From the NCBI GenBank assembly GCA_047967505.1, contig CM106538.1: 64,000 bases of DNA. One strand, given 5' to 3'. The position numbers and the translations under genes are program-made. Source of the stretch: Dipteris shenzhenensis (Eukaryota > Polypodiophyta > Polypodiopsida > Gleicheniales). This document shows, one piece after another, positions 21,359 to 32,082 of this stretch; the stretch's first letter is position 1, and the number at the start of each line of letters is the position of its first letter. The notes under the pieces are model-generated. The model saw nothing but the letters and a program-made list of their open reading frames with translations. It was not told where the DNA came from and ran no database searches.

Positions 21359-23347
21359 CCTCCCCTTGGTGCCATGATCCTTTGGCTACTGCAAGGTGGT
21401 CAGATGTGAGTTACAAGATCAAATCCTCCCCTGGGTGCTTACATAGCTACTCTAAGGTGGTCAGGTTTGATTTACAAAATTAGGCAAGGTTGGCAAGGTA
21501 TTTGTTTCTCAATACATTCCATTGATGTCACCTTTTGGCTCATGGCTTGATGATGATGCTGTGTAGTTGACCTGTTGGTTCTTCAATCTGCAATCTTCTT
21601 CCTTATGTAGCTTCATGCATGATGCTTTATTCTTCCATGTGCCTTGATGCTTTATGTGTGGATGCCATGCTTCATGCTATGGTCATCTCATACACTTGCG
21701 CTTTTGGCATGCTTATGACAACGATGTGTGCATTCATGCTTTGCTTTTCCATTTGTTGCAAAGGTCTTACCAATTGATTTCTTTCAATGTTGGCAGTGTC
21801 TAATTGCATACAATGATTTTGACTTGATAAGCACGTAGATCTTGAAAAGACAATCACTTTTCCTTTTTGGAGTGTGTGCAAATTCTTCTTAGATTGCAAG
21901 TTATGGCTTGTCAAAGTTTCTGTGAAGAAGAGGGCCTTTGATGATGTGGCACAGGGATTCACATGCTGAATTCCATACTGTGCTTAGCAAGGGACTCTAT
22001 GCTTAGGTGGCACTATGCCATGTGGCAATCTTTAAACCCAAATAGGTTAACCCATGGTTACATTGGCTTTACCATGGTCCACCTAAATTGAACCTAACTA
22101 TAGACTTAACCACAGTTGAACTTAACCACACACACCCAACCTTATCTACCACGTGGCCTTTTTTAAGGAACCTTGGAGATTTGAAGGTTTGTTGTGTAGG
22201 GAAGGTCGACGACAGACGAGTGGCTTCAACGGAGGGAGCTCGAGGATGGCGGGTGGAGGTGTGGCTAGGAGAGATTCATCTCGCGAGCTTGGCTTCTCTG
22301 CGCAGCTACGTCCTTGAACAACAAGTTTGCATGAAGGGATTCTTCGGAGATATCGCTACTGCTCATGAGCGCGCCACCATGGTCTCTGGCAAAGCTCTCG
22401 GGAACTTTTGAACTGTTGTAGCTTTCACCGCCGAGGAGGAAGTGGTTGAGCTCTTCGCTCACGAACTTGCCGTGGAAGATTAGCTTGTGTGTCGACGTTG
22501 CAATGGAGAGAGTCGTTTGCTGTTTGCTTCGGTCGCCGGAGTCGCCACGTTTGGAGACAGAGGAGAGTTGTTGCCTTCTGCGTCAAGTCGCCTTGTCTGC
22601 TGGTTGAAGGGCTTTTCAGAGGCTGTAGCATGGGCGTTGCATTGGTGATGGCTTTCTAAAGTCGGACGTCGACTAGAGAGGTCAAGCAGACTTACACAGA
22701 GAGTCCGTCCCATCGATGCTCGGATGATCCAGTCAAAGCCCGTGGGCTACCAGATGCGCTTTTGGTAGAGCTCTTTGTAGAGGTCGGTGGAAGAAGCTTG
22801 CTAGCTGCGCTGTAAGCTAGAGATGGTGTTGCAAAGGCCGACTGAAGGACATCAGTCGTGCTTGAGGGCTGGAGCACTTGAAGGCTCTGGTTGTGTGGAA
22901 GGTAGTTGAAGATTTGGAAGCTGGAGCTAGCCCATGTGCATGGAGCTGCCAAGAGATATTATAGGAGGTCGGTTCAGTAGAGGCTGTGTTGAGCACGTCA
23001 ATGGAGAGCCATCTATGGAGGCACTTGATAGCTTGCTCTTGGAGATGGGGAGCTACAGAGTTTGTTGCTCATTGGAAGGAGCACTGTCTTGCTTGTCGAA
23101 AGGAGCGCTATCACTCAGACTGAAATCTCTCACCTCTCTTTAACAAAAGAAACACTCTCAAACTCTCTTGGAACACCTCTCTATCTCTCTCTCTCAGCAC
23201 AAAGAGTGAACTCTCACAAAACAATTGAACGGAAATCTTCAACTCTCATGGATGGAATTCTTTCAATCTAAAAACTAAAACTAACCTAAGAGAAAAAACA
23301 TGACCTCCTAAGACATGCCTACAACTAATCTAGGAGACTAGACCTAG
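21359..23347 (-). other. Non-coding interior of the LARD element
   Basis: About 2 kb with no recognisable element protein. The part 21850-22040 parallels the Copia A leader near 14690-14830 (CTTTTTGGAG block, GATGATGTGGCA units). The part 22150-23000 is GC-rich with several short frames on both strands, none recognisable. The last few hundred bases before the PBS are CT/TCTC-rich, like the start of the other family leaders. Confidence 0.65.
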
Positions 23348-23359
23348 GCTCTGATACCA

Positions 23360-23664
23360 TGACAAAACATGCGTGCCTCAGGATCTATGGAGCACTCTAA
23401 GGTGGATGGAACCTATGTGGAGACATGATGAAGAGAGTGCTCATGACATGTACCTCAAGTCAATTAGGTTCCAAGATAGATTAGCTTGGACTCATAAAGA
23501 GAATCTTGAGATAGTGCAAAGTGCTTGATTGATATTACTTCAAATGAACCTCCCTTTTATAGGTGAGGGTACTTACATCCATATGCTTGCTCACATGTGG
23601 GATATCTCCTCCATGCCATGTGGCAGCTTGCCCACATGTGCTCATGGCACCACAACTCTCAACA
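23360..23664 (-). repeat. 5' LTR of the LARD element
   Basis: A 305-bp LTR flanked on the left by the minus-strand PBS and on the right by CCCTC. Small differences from the 3' LTR (for example an AAGGTGGATGG insertion near 23399) show some age since insertion. Confidence 0.9.
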
Positions 23665-24991
23665 CCCTCTAGACACCACATAGCTCCCTTTTCCTCCTTT
23701 ACAAAACTATCATCCAAGCTCTCATCATTGGACTCTCCGTTGTTGGCTCTATGCTTTTTCCCCAATGGTTTCTTTTTGGATTTGATTTTTCCTTTTAATG
23801 TCTTGCGATGCTTGGTTATTTGACGTTGAAGCATGCCTCCCCCACATGGATCACTTGCACAACCACATCTTTAGGTGCATTTGCACTTTGTGCACAATCA
23901 CCACCATTGTCTGTACATCCTTGTCCAGTCTGGCAATAAAGTACTCATTGAGAACTTTCATCTTGCGAGTTGTTGTGCTTGAGGAATGCGTTGTAGGAGT
24001 TGATGGAACTGAGCCACATAATCTTTGATATCTTGATTGCCCTACTCCAGGATTCGCAATCCTTCTAGAGTTTGTGGAATTGTCTTCTCTTCACAAAACT
24101 GCCTCAGGAATGTGACCCTGAGAGCATCGTAGGTTGTGAAGTGATCTGCAGGGACTCTGCTAGCCATCTTGATGCTGTCCTCTCCACAATAGACTAAATA
24201 GTGCTTCCTTCTATGTGGCGTCCACAACACTTGGCATGTTGAGTGTGTAGATCTTGTTGAACTATTGAATATGTGTGTCACATGTCCAAATCACATCTTT
24301 GGATTTCCCCAAAATTTGGTATACTTGACATTCACTGCCCCGTTGTTGGAACCATAATGATCGAGACAATTGGAACTGGTCTACCTCCTACTATTGGTGA
24401 TTGAGGTGTTGTGATTGGACCTCTCAGGAGGAGTCAGCACTGACCTCACTTGCTTCACAGTCGGTGAGGATGGTTCATGCAGTACTGTCCACCTAGAATA
24501 AGATGTAGAGCAGGCACCAAATGAGAACACTGCTTGTGCTTGGCAGAGTGACCTCGCTGCTCCTCGTAGGGTGCTCTGGCTCCCTAGTAGGCATCACCAT
24601 GCTCCAAAATGCTTCTAGCAAAGTTCTTTGGGTTCTTCTAAACATCTCCCCCATCGCTGTCAAGAATCGCTGTAAGCAAAAATGGATTGCCTAGGCTGTT
24701 GGGCCAATGCATTGTCGAAACTAGGGGTTTTGGAGGTCCTTGCAATTGTGTTTGCATGCGTGTTGTTGGTTTGTTCCACTAGATGGCCAGACATACGCTG
24801 ACCTTTGGTACACAAATGCCAAATCTACCAAACCAACATGTTGGCTAGGCACAAGTCACCAAAAAAAGCATCTCGCGGGTTTGTCTCGATAGAGAAAAGT
24901 GAGAGAAAAGCTTTGTTTGCACCTCGCTGATCTACAGGCACTTGCAAAAAATGCTCGCTTGCAATTTAGCTATAGAGACCATAGGTCATAG
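23665..24991 (-). pseudogene. gag: Gypsy gag N-terminal and central part
   Basis: On the minus strand, FTTYDALRVTFLRQFCEE near 24150-24100 and TLEGLRILE, then DYVAQFHQLL near 24000, match the core of the Retrotrans_gag family. A Lys-rich segment (KGKIKSKKKPLGKKH) follows at 23790-23740. The frame is broken in several places. Upstream, toward 24990, the sequence is too decayed to follow. The break at 23665 is the target duplication of the inserted LARD element. Confidence 0.75.
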
Positions 24992-25343
24992 TGTTGAGAT
25001 ATCGAGCTCCACTCGCGATATGCCAGGGTGATTGTTGTGCATTTATGTCACCGACTTGTTAGCTGGAGATGCGGTTGGTACACTGCCCACGAATAATAGC
25101 TAGATGACAGCTATCCTTATCTACACTAGTTCGTGGCTCAGTTAGTATGCCACCTTAGTTAGTTGAGTTTTGTTTGAGACCCACATATAGGGTTCTTCTA
25201 TTTCTTTGTACTAGAGTTCTTTTGGCTTTCACAACTAAGAAGAGGAAAACTGTTTTCAGCCTCCACCTTTGTGTGTATTCCCCCATTGTGCTTGTGAGAA
25301 AGCCTCAAGTGAGACTCCTTCCCTCTCTCCCACTATCTTCACA
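24992..25343 (+). repeat. 5' LTR of Copia B
   Basis: 352 bp, TGTTGAGATATCGAGC...TATCTTCACA, followed immediately by PBS TGGTATCATAGCC (25344-25356), one base off the initiator-Met consensus in its core. The same LTR occurs in reverse at 47475-47827 and as a fragment at 49237-49441. Confidence 0.9.
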
Positions 25344-25886
25344 TGGTATCATAGCCTTGTTCGTGGTAAGGAGCTCAAAAAAGCAAACCAAGTTCACAGT
25401 GTCCTGGTAAGAGGACAAGTGTTGCTTTCCTTTTTCGAGTTTGGGAGCAAATCTCTGCAGGTAGCACAGCCGGAAGTGCAAGAGTGCACTGTCTCAGATT
25501 AAGACGCCCTTCGCAATGTGGCAAGAGGGCATTATATGCTGCGGGCAAGAGCAAAGCCCTTGGTGACTTTATTTTTCTGATTCGAGGTCATTTCGGGGCC
25601 CGTTTTGGAGGCGGAAGTTCTCTGCAGGCACTCAGAAAAAGGCCCTGTTTTTGCTGTGTGACCACTGCTCGGCTAGTCGGTGAAAAGTTTCCGCAGAAAT
25701 TGCATCATATGCCTGTGTGCAGAGATATTGGGAGTTGCAGATTCATGCTTGTTGCCTGTTGATGCAAAATCGTCACTAGGAAGTGATTGTGTGGTGAAAT
25801 ACCACTTTCGTCAGTTTTGTAGATCTGCCCGTGTGAGGCAAAAGCTGTGTTTTTTGCAGTGACAGAATATTTTGCAGTGTTCTGTA

Positions 25887-26605
25887 ATGGCATCTGATTC
25901 TCTTTCACAGATCGTCACTGAAAAGCTTGACAAGAACAACTTCCAAGCATGGAAGTTTAGAATGACGAACTTCCTTATGGGAAAAGGCTACTGGGAGTTC
26001 ATTATAGGAAATGAAGAAAAACCAGTTCTTCCTAATGTTCCCAATCAACAGGAAATGCAGGCATTTAAAGGATGGCATGAGAGAGCCAGAAAAGTTATGT
26101 ACTGGCTGTCTATCAGTATTTCAGATTCAATGATTGTGCATATTCAGGATGCAAGTACGCCAAAGGTGGCATGGGATACTTTGGCTAAAATGTACAGCAC
26201 AAATATGCAGGCCAAGAAAATGCAGCTCAAGCAGGAGCTGCACAATGTGCAAAGAGAAAATATGAGCATCAATGACTACCACATGAAGGTGAAGAAAATT
26301 GCGGATGCACTTGCTTCCATTGGGTCGCCAGTGGATGATGACGATTTAGTTTCTGTGACCTTGAATGGTCTAGGAAAGGATTATGCACAGTTCCGGACAT
26401 CCATTGCCGTCCGTGAAAAATTTCCTGATTTTGAGGAGTTGATTGCTCTTCTAATTTCTGAAGAGCAGAGAAATGGTGGTGCATCTTCTTCAGGAGGAAC
26501 CTCAAAAGAAACTGTCTTCTACTCAAATGCTGGAAGGGGTAGAGGCAGAGGTAGAGGAGGCCGATCTGGAGGCCATGGTAGAAATGAGAATATGCAGCAA
26601 ACGTA
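25887..26605 (+). pseudogene. gag: Copia B gag
   Basis: The likely start is ATG at 25887 (MASDSLSQIVTEKLDKNN), because this matches the usual Copia gag opening ahead of NFQAWKFRM. Domains: UBN2-type gag from residue 15 to about 200 (WLSISISDSMIVHI, VAWDTLAKMY, VSVTLNGLGKDYAQFR, ELIALLISEE), then a Gly/Arg-rich tail with GRGRGRGGRSGG. A TAA at the end cuts it off from the zinc knuckle encoded downstream in the same sense, so in this copy gag-pol is not continuous. The 530-bp leader between PBS and start has no recognised domain. Confidence 0.85.
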
Positions 26606-27616
26606 AGAAAACCAATCCTATGCAGGAGGACGTGGTAACTCTAAAGGCAGGGGGAGCCAAAGAGGACGTGGTGGATGGCAGAGAGGCCAAAATGCAAACA
26701 GCAATGTTGAATGCTATGATTGTGGCAAAATGGGTCATATGGCTAAGGACTGCTATAAAAAGCAGAATGACATTATGAATGGAAAATTACAGCAAGGCAA
26801 TTATGCATCTTCTAGTAGGCAGGGTGATGATAGAAATGAGCATCTATTTATGGTGCAGCATATGACGTGACAAGTGCAGAAGAACGAAATGATGTGTGGT
26901 ATGTTGACTCAGGTGCGTCAAACCACATGACAGGTCATGCAGAATGGATGCAAGATGCAAGGAAAATGGAAAAGCCAGGATTTGTGGAGACTGGTGATGA
27001 TACTGCACATCCTATTGTGCAGATTGGTAAAATTCCTTTGTCTATGCAGGATGGGAAAAAGAAATACTTGTCCGATGTATTTCATGTCCCGAACATCACC
27101 AAGAACCTGGTTTCTGTTGGTCAAATGGTTGAGCAGGGCTTGCAGGTTAGATTTAATCCTCATGGATGCTTTGTTGAGGATATGAAAAATAATGGTCGCT
27201 TGATAGCAAAAGGAAAGAAGAAGGGCAGGATGTTTACATTGGATGCGGACATGCCTGAATTGAGTGCAGCAATGTTTGCACATGGGACCGATGTAGTTGC
27301 AGATATTGATATTTGGCACAAACCGATTGGTCATGTTAATATACAACGACTTAAATCAATGCAAGCCCAAAATATTGTTGCAGGATTGCCTAAATTCAAG
27401 GTTGCAGAAATGCACAAGGTTTGTGAAACCTGTCAATTTGGGAAACAGGCAAGAAAACCTTTTCCTAGGCATGTTCAAGAGAGTAAAAAGCCATTGGAAT
27501 TAATCCTCTCTGATGTGTGGACTACTAAAGCTGCATCTATTGGAGGCTGTCACTATTTTGTCACATTTATTGATGACTTCAGCAGAAAGCTTTGGGTGTA
27601 TGTTTTAAATAAATAG
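26606..27616 (+). pseudogene. pol: Copia B zinc knuckle, protease and integrase start
   Basis: CYDCGKMGHMAKDC (26712-26753) is the gag zinc knuckle. From 26867, WYVDSGASNHMTG carries the protease active-site D-S-G-A. NLVSVGQMVEQGLQV and DIDIWHKPIGHVN with CETCQFGKQ form the GAG-pre-integrase segment. SDVWTTKA and FIDDFSRKLWVYV start the integrase core. Family homology ends after WVYVL near 27602 and a stop follows, so the catalytic second Asp and Glu are missing. A stop near 26868 also separates knuckle from protease. Confidence 0.9.
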
Positions 27617-28980
27617 TTTATTCAGTGGATTTTTTGCATGCAATTGTCTATGAAGTCAAGGTAATTGTCTACATTGCTCATGCTTCTTTTTTCTCTTGGA
27701 TTTACATAGTCCTATGTTTGATTTGCATTCTATTTTTTGAAGACAAACACATTGTGACCCCCCCGAGACACACACACAGGCACACTCACAGGCACACAAA
27801 CATGCACACACATGTACAGATATATATATTAGGTTAGAGCAATCTTCAAATATGGACTTTGAGTGAGCATGGTACCTCATGTTGCACCTTTTTAGTTCTC
27901 AGAGACCAAATATGAGGTCTCAACATAGAAAGCAATCTTTTGGTCATCCCATTGCATGGGGGATCCTGTTGTTGAGACCAAATATCAGGTCTCAACATAG
28001 AAAGCAATCTTTTGGTCATCCCATTGCATGGGGGTCCTCTTGTTAGCATGGTGATTTTTCAAATGCGATTCATCTTCTTTTATATAGAGTAGCCCTACAC
28101 ATTCAGAGAACCTTTGCAGCTCTCGATGACCAGGCATCTTAATGGGGGCTATGATTTACGTGGGTTTTGATCTCCAACATGTGTTTGCCTTATTTCCATC
28201 CTTCAGCTTAACTTGGTACCTTGAACATCACAAAGGCACTTAGGTTAAAAAGTTGTCTAAAAAATATTTATCATCATGCACCCCCTTCATACTTTTTTTG
28301 AAAGATTACTTTTCTTTTTTGCTGTAATTCTATCTTTTGCATTTGTCTTTGATAGGTTATGTTACACATAATTCACAACTTCTCTATAGTTGTGAATTAC
28401 AACCAATAGTATCGGTAAATTACACGACAAGCTATATAACGAATGAGTCCTAAATCATTGATGAGGCATAAGAAAAGACCTACAAGTAGCAACTGAGTGT
28501 AAACATAAATGATAGAAAAGGATGCCTGTGTGGAATTTTAAAGGGATAATGTGCGAGTTTTATGATAAAAATAGTTTATGGAATTAGTAAGTAATTTCTC
28601 TTTTTGAAAGAGGTACCTAGAAAGGTGTGGGCATCGTGGCTTTTAAGAATGGCGGATTGTAATCACATGCTCTAGAATTTAAAAATATATGTGGGAATCA
28701 TTTGGAATTGGACAATGTATTTTAACTTAAGGAAACTATTAAAGAGATAGAGTCATCAATTTCCTATGTTACTACAAATAGTAGAAATGACTCATTCTAG
28801 GAAGCATTTTCATTGCTCATGCTCGATTTTTTGAATTGGACCATTACATGCATTCAAGGGTTAGTTACTACCTAACATGTTTTTCTATTGTGGAACACAC
28901 AAGAGGTTGCAAGGGATCCAATCTTACAATGCATTTCTAGTGGAATAGACAAGAGGTTACAATATTACATGGTCTTGTAT
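27602..28980. other. Unassigned spacer
   Basis: Starts at the Copia B breakpoint. It holds a short imperfect AC-rich stretch (27765-27820) and a 72-bp tandem duplication. The rest is AT-rich with no long frame or recognisable repeat. Confidence 0.6.
27902..28045. repeat. 72-bp tandem duplication with internal palindromes
   Basis: Units 27902-27973 and 27974-28045 are almost identical. Each begins with GAGACCAAATAT..AGGTCTC, an inverted repeat of GAGACC/GGTCTC around 8 bp, and contains CCCATTGCATGGG, another palindrome. The flanking sequence repeats neither. Confidence 0.85.

Positions 28981-29062
<82 letters not shown>
28981..29062. repeat. (AG)n microsatellite
   Basis: About 41 AG repeats with a single GG interruption near 29000. 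The open frame across it is simply the dinucleotide read as Arg-Glu repeats and is not a gene. Confidence 0.95.
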
Positions 29063-29063
<1 letters not shown>

Positions 29064-29327
29064 ACTTGATCTTCATGGGATAAGTCTTTTTCTTCTTAGG
29101 ATATCCAAAACGTTACTCACGTGTCTTTCATTATCTTCTTTTTAAAGTAAAGATTGATAGGGCATTAATTAGTACAAAGGACATAATTATACATTCATAA
29201 TTCCCATAGTAGGTATTAAAAAATTTCTTAAGGATGTCTTACTCCCTAATCCACATCTAATGATAACTCGACTTAAGGTCAATCTTATAGAATGAGTGTC
29301 ATGTAATAACGACCCTATATATACATA

Positions 29328-29328
<1 letters not shown>

Positions 29329-29372
<44 letters not shown>
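29329..29372. repeat. (AC)n microsatellite
   Basis: 22 uninterrupted AC repeats following a short TATATATACATAG stretch. Confidence 0.95.
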
Positions 29373-29377
<5 letters not shown>

Positions 29378-29404
29378 CTTTAATTTTGCTTATTAATTTA
29401 TCCA

Positions 29405-29427
<23 letters not shown>
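29405..29427. repeat. Short (AC)n microsatellite
   Basis: 11 AC repeats only 32 bp after the previous array. The two could be fragments of one array split by a small insertion. Confidence 0.9.
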
Positions 29428-29435
<8 letters not shown>

Positions 29436-29713
29436 TTTGAACGCTATTGTAAACAACCCCCCCTAACAATAAATGCATAGGTTTACATTCTCTACATTTT
29501 ATTTTTTCCTACATATTTTTATACTCACTCTACATTATGCTATGTGAATAGCTCCACAATTAAATGTTAATAAGTGATTTAATGCTCCCTCTTTTTAATT
29601 CTTTTGTTTATGGTTCACTAATAATTAATTAACCACCCATAATTTCTAATTTAATCAATAGTCTCATTTATCCTTGAACCAGATGCTTGTGATTAATGTA
29701 ACCATCCTTTTTT

Positions 29714-29714
<1 letters not shown>

Positions 29715-29779
<65 letters not shown>
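29715..29779. repeat. (AC)n microsatellite
   Basis: 32 uninterrupted AC repeats, with a further AC-rich patch 60 bp downstream (29836-29851). Confidence 0.95.
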
Positions 29780-29781
<2 letters not shown>

Positions 29782-31503
29782 TTTGTCTTAAAAATAATTT
29801 TTCACAAACACATTCTTCTCCTGCCAATTTCCACCCCACACACACACAGATGCACACATACACTTCCATGTTTCACATTGTCATTATGACGAAAAAAAAA
29901 CCCCCTTGCCCCCAATGACACAATCTCTTGGAATTTTTATAACCTCTTCTACCTCCCCACCCCTCTTCCTCTCTAAACTACCCCTTAAAAACATTTTGCC
30001 TAGTTACTAAACTCCCCTTAACTCCTTTTTGTTTGCTTTTTCTCCTTGCGATTTTAGAAACCCAAACAACTTTACCCGCTCACCGCCCTTGCATTTAAGG
30101 ACTTCAACTACACTCTACACTAGTATAGCTAATTATACACCCTACATTATAACCTAATAGCACCTACATCGTCTTGGAATAACTAACAACATGTACAAGA
30201 CGTCTTTAAACCTCGTTGAGCAAATCTGCCACTATCCACACTCACCTTATATAAACATGTGCATACTCTTTGTTCGCCTCTCCACTCTTGCTGCTCGTCT
30301 TCTCCGCCCTGCAAATTGAGTCTTTGTTATCATAGTTCCCTGCTTTGCTCGACATTATGTTCTACTCCGTTGGCCACAGGCATGAAGTTCCCCTTTTTTC
30401 CTGTCTTCTCTCTACTCCTTTACAACTCATGATTACTACTCCACAAGCTTCTTCTCCACAAGCGAAAAATAGGAGGATTGCACATCTTCTCCACAAGCTT
30501 AATCATTCTTGGCTCATATATTTTTCATGACAGTCTTTTAGCCTGGTTGCTTGAGACCTTCATACATCTTGACTTCAACGCTTTACGTACTAATCAGCCT
30601 CCTTACTCCATTTTTCTTTGCTTTTGACCTCTTCTACATAGTTGTGATTGGCGCCCAACTATTATGGGCTCTTGTACACTTCTTCTCCACTCCTCTTTGT
30701 CGATACCATATGTGATATGTTAGTTTACATGATTGACTAGGTTGACGAGTTGCATGGTTGACATTCTCTTTCATCATTGAGGTGCCTAGCCACTTCTTCT
30801 TTTAGCTCTAGGTGGCACGGTGCTTCTTTTTCGATCAAACTTCCTTAATATGTGAACTTTCTCCTAGACTTAGCACGGGGTCCTCACTACTCATTCATCG
30901 AAACTTTCTGCTTTGTATAGTTCTGACTACATGTCTCCGTTTTCCACTCCTTGACCTTGCTTCTTCCTAGCTCTAGTGTTTGGACTTTGCCCCTATATAT
31001 GTTCCCCCCTTAGCTTCAGCGACTCGTCATGGCCAAGTCCTCAATGCCATGCCTTCTTCCCTTGTTTAGCTCTTCGTCTTATCGCTCACCTCTTACTGTA
31101 TTGCCATCTTGATTGGCTGTGGTTCCCTCTGCATGTACTTGGTGCACCGTGGCCTCTCTTCTTCTCTCGACTCGGTTTTACTCCCTTCTTACTATTGTGC
31201 TATACTATGACTCCCCGGGCCTTTGCACGTTACCTTCTAGTTATTTTTGGCTCGGTCATACATGTCGTTATTGTCACTAGGGCCATGTACGTCCCTTACT
31301 CAAATCCTTTTGGCTGATCTCTCTGTGGACCACTGCTCCTTGCAAGTCTTCTCTATACCACTGCCCCTGGCTTGTGCTTCTTCCATTTGCTTGGCACCTT
31401 TCACGTCCATGATCCCCATCTTGACTATAATCAGGTTCTCTAAAGACTTGGGTCTATTGCTTCAATATTTTGCAACATAGATATATTTATTTAATCACAC
31501 ACA
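29780..31503. other. CT-rich unassigned spacer
   Basis: The plus strand is pyrimidine-rich (many CTTCT, CTCC and TTTGC runs) with short frames only. No transposon domain, LTR end or RNA gene is visible. It ends at the partial Gypsy LTR at 31504. Confidence 0.55.
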
Positions 31504-31813
31504 CTATTATGGATAAATTTGTCTAAGGAAAAAGGCATTAATATGTGCATGTGTTTGTATGTGTGGCAATAGTATAATAAAATATGGTGTGCATAGGGCC
31601 CAGGGTTGAGGTGGCAGGGCATGACCATGTGCCACCCTTCCACGTAAGAGGACCCATAAGGTGTGATCCATGGTAGTAATATTATAAAATGTAAGGTGGC
31701 ATGGCTCCTCCATGTGCCACCCCTCCACCTAGGCTGCATTTAGTGAGATATGGCTCAAAGTCCATGGGAGAAGTAATATAAAATAGGTGGAGAGGGATAT
31801 TATATTGGGTTAT
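31504..31813 (+). repeat. Gypsy-type LTR copy D, first 310 bp only
   Basis: It begins CTATTATGGATAAATTTG, as at 53432, and follows that LTR until TTGGGTTAT at 31813. A Copia A LTR starts there and the rest of the Gypsy LTR is absent. It is therefore truncated by insertion or recombination. Confidence 0.85.
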
Positions 31814-32070
31814 TGTTGAGAGTTCACGCTCAACATCATGTGATCATGTGTGCATAGCACCGTCACCTGATCATATGTGCATAGCACTAACCTTATAGAG
31901 TGCTATAAAGGAAAGGGTTAGATCCCCTAACCCTAACCCTAAAAGGGTTTGTATATATTCTATTTTTTCAACTAATTCTAGTGTACAGTTAGTCATTTGT
32001 GGTGTGCTCTCTAGTTGTGCCCTCTCTCCTCATCTCCACTCTTCTCCTCTCCCCTCTTCATATTTTGTCA
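31814..32070 (+). repeat. 5' LTR of Copia A copy 2
   Basis: 257 bp, TGTTGAGAGTTC...TTTTGTCA. It has a TATAAAG at 31904-31910 and the telomere-like CCCTAACCCTAACCCTAAAA at 31925-31944. Purine/pyrimidine-rich sequence near its end resembles the other family members. Confidence 0.9.
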
Positions 32071-32082
32071 TGGTATCAGAGC

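Larger units (their letters stand above)
21057..23664 (-). mobile_element. Complete non-autonomous LTR element (LARD/TRIM-like)
   Basis: LTRs at 21057-21358 (302 bp) and 23360-23664 (305 bp) both run TGACAAAACATG...CTCTCAACA. The element has a perfect minus-strand initiator-Met PBS TGGTATCAGAGC (23348-23359), a polypurine tract (AAGGGGAGG, minus) next to the left LTR, and a 5-bp target duplication CCCTC (21052-21056 and 23665-23669). The 2-kb interior has no gag or pol domain. Parts of it resemble the Copia A leader, so it looks like an internally deleted relative moved in trans. Confidence 0.9.
7867..24991 (-). mobile_element. Host Gypsy element, split by three nested insertions
   Basis: Minus-strand Gypsy coding pieces lie in the order expected of one element: gag 24991-23665, gag zinc knuckles 21056-20665, protease 16400-16041, RT and RNase H 9755-7867. 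The breaks coincide with insertions at 21057-23664 (TSD CCCTC) and 9756-16035 (TSD TTGGA), and with the LTR-bracketed insert 16963-20664. Coding sense resumes across each break. Both ends are lost: the gag start abuts a Copia LTR at 24992 and the pol end abuts an LTR at 7866. About 4.5 kb of the original element is preserved. Confidence 0.75.
24992..27601 (+). mobile_element. Copia family B, 5' half only
   Basis: 5' LTR, PBS, leader, gag, protease and the first part of integrase are present, then homology to the family stops abruptly near 27602 in the middle of the integrase core. A second copy of the family covers protease to RNase H at 39726-42595, and a third supplies the 3' end at 47475-48228. 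No 3' LTR or target duplication belongs to this copy. Confidence 0.85.

Noticed and set aside
22088-22411. 107-codon frame in GC-rich LARD interior as a host gene
   Set aside because: No recognisable motif, overlaps equal-sized frames on the other strand, and lies in the non-coding interior of a well-bounded LTR element.
28888-29145. 85-codon open frame across the AG array
   Set aside because: Mostly Arg-Glu repeats from the microsatellite. The same applies to frames over the AC and CT arrays at 29187-29456, 29712-29918 and 56318-56587.
30976-31480. 113- and 77-codon frames near 31 kb as host genes
   Set aside because: Pyrimidine-rich sequence gives long Leu/Ser/Pro-rich frames by composition. 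No domain or splice-supported continuation is visible.
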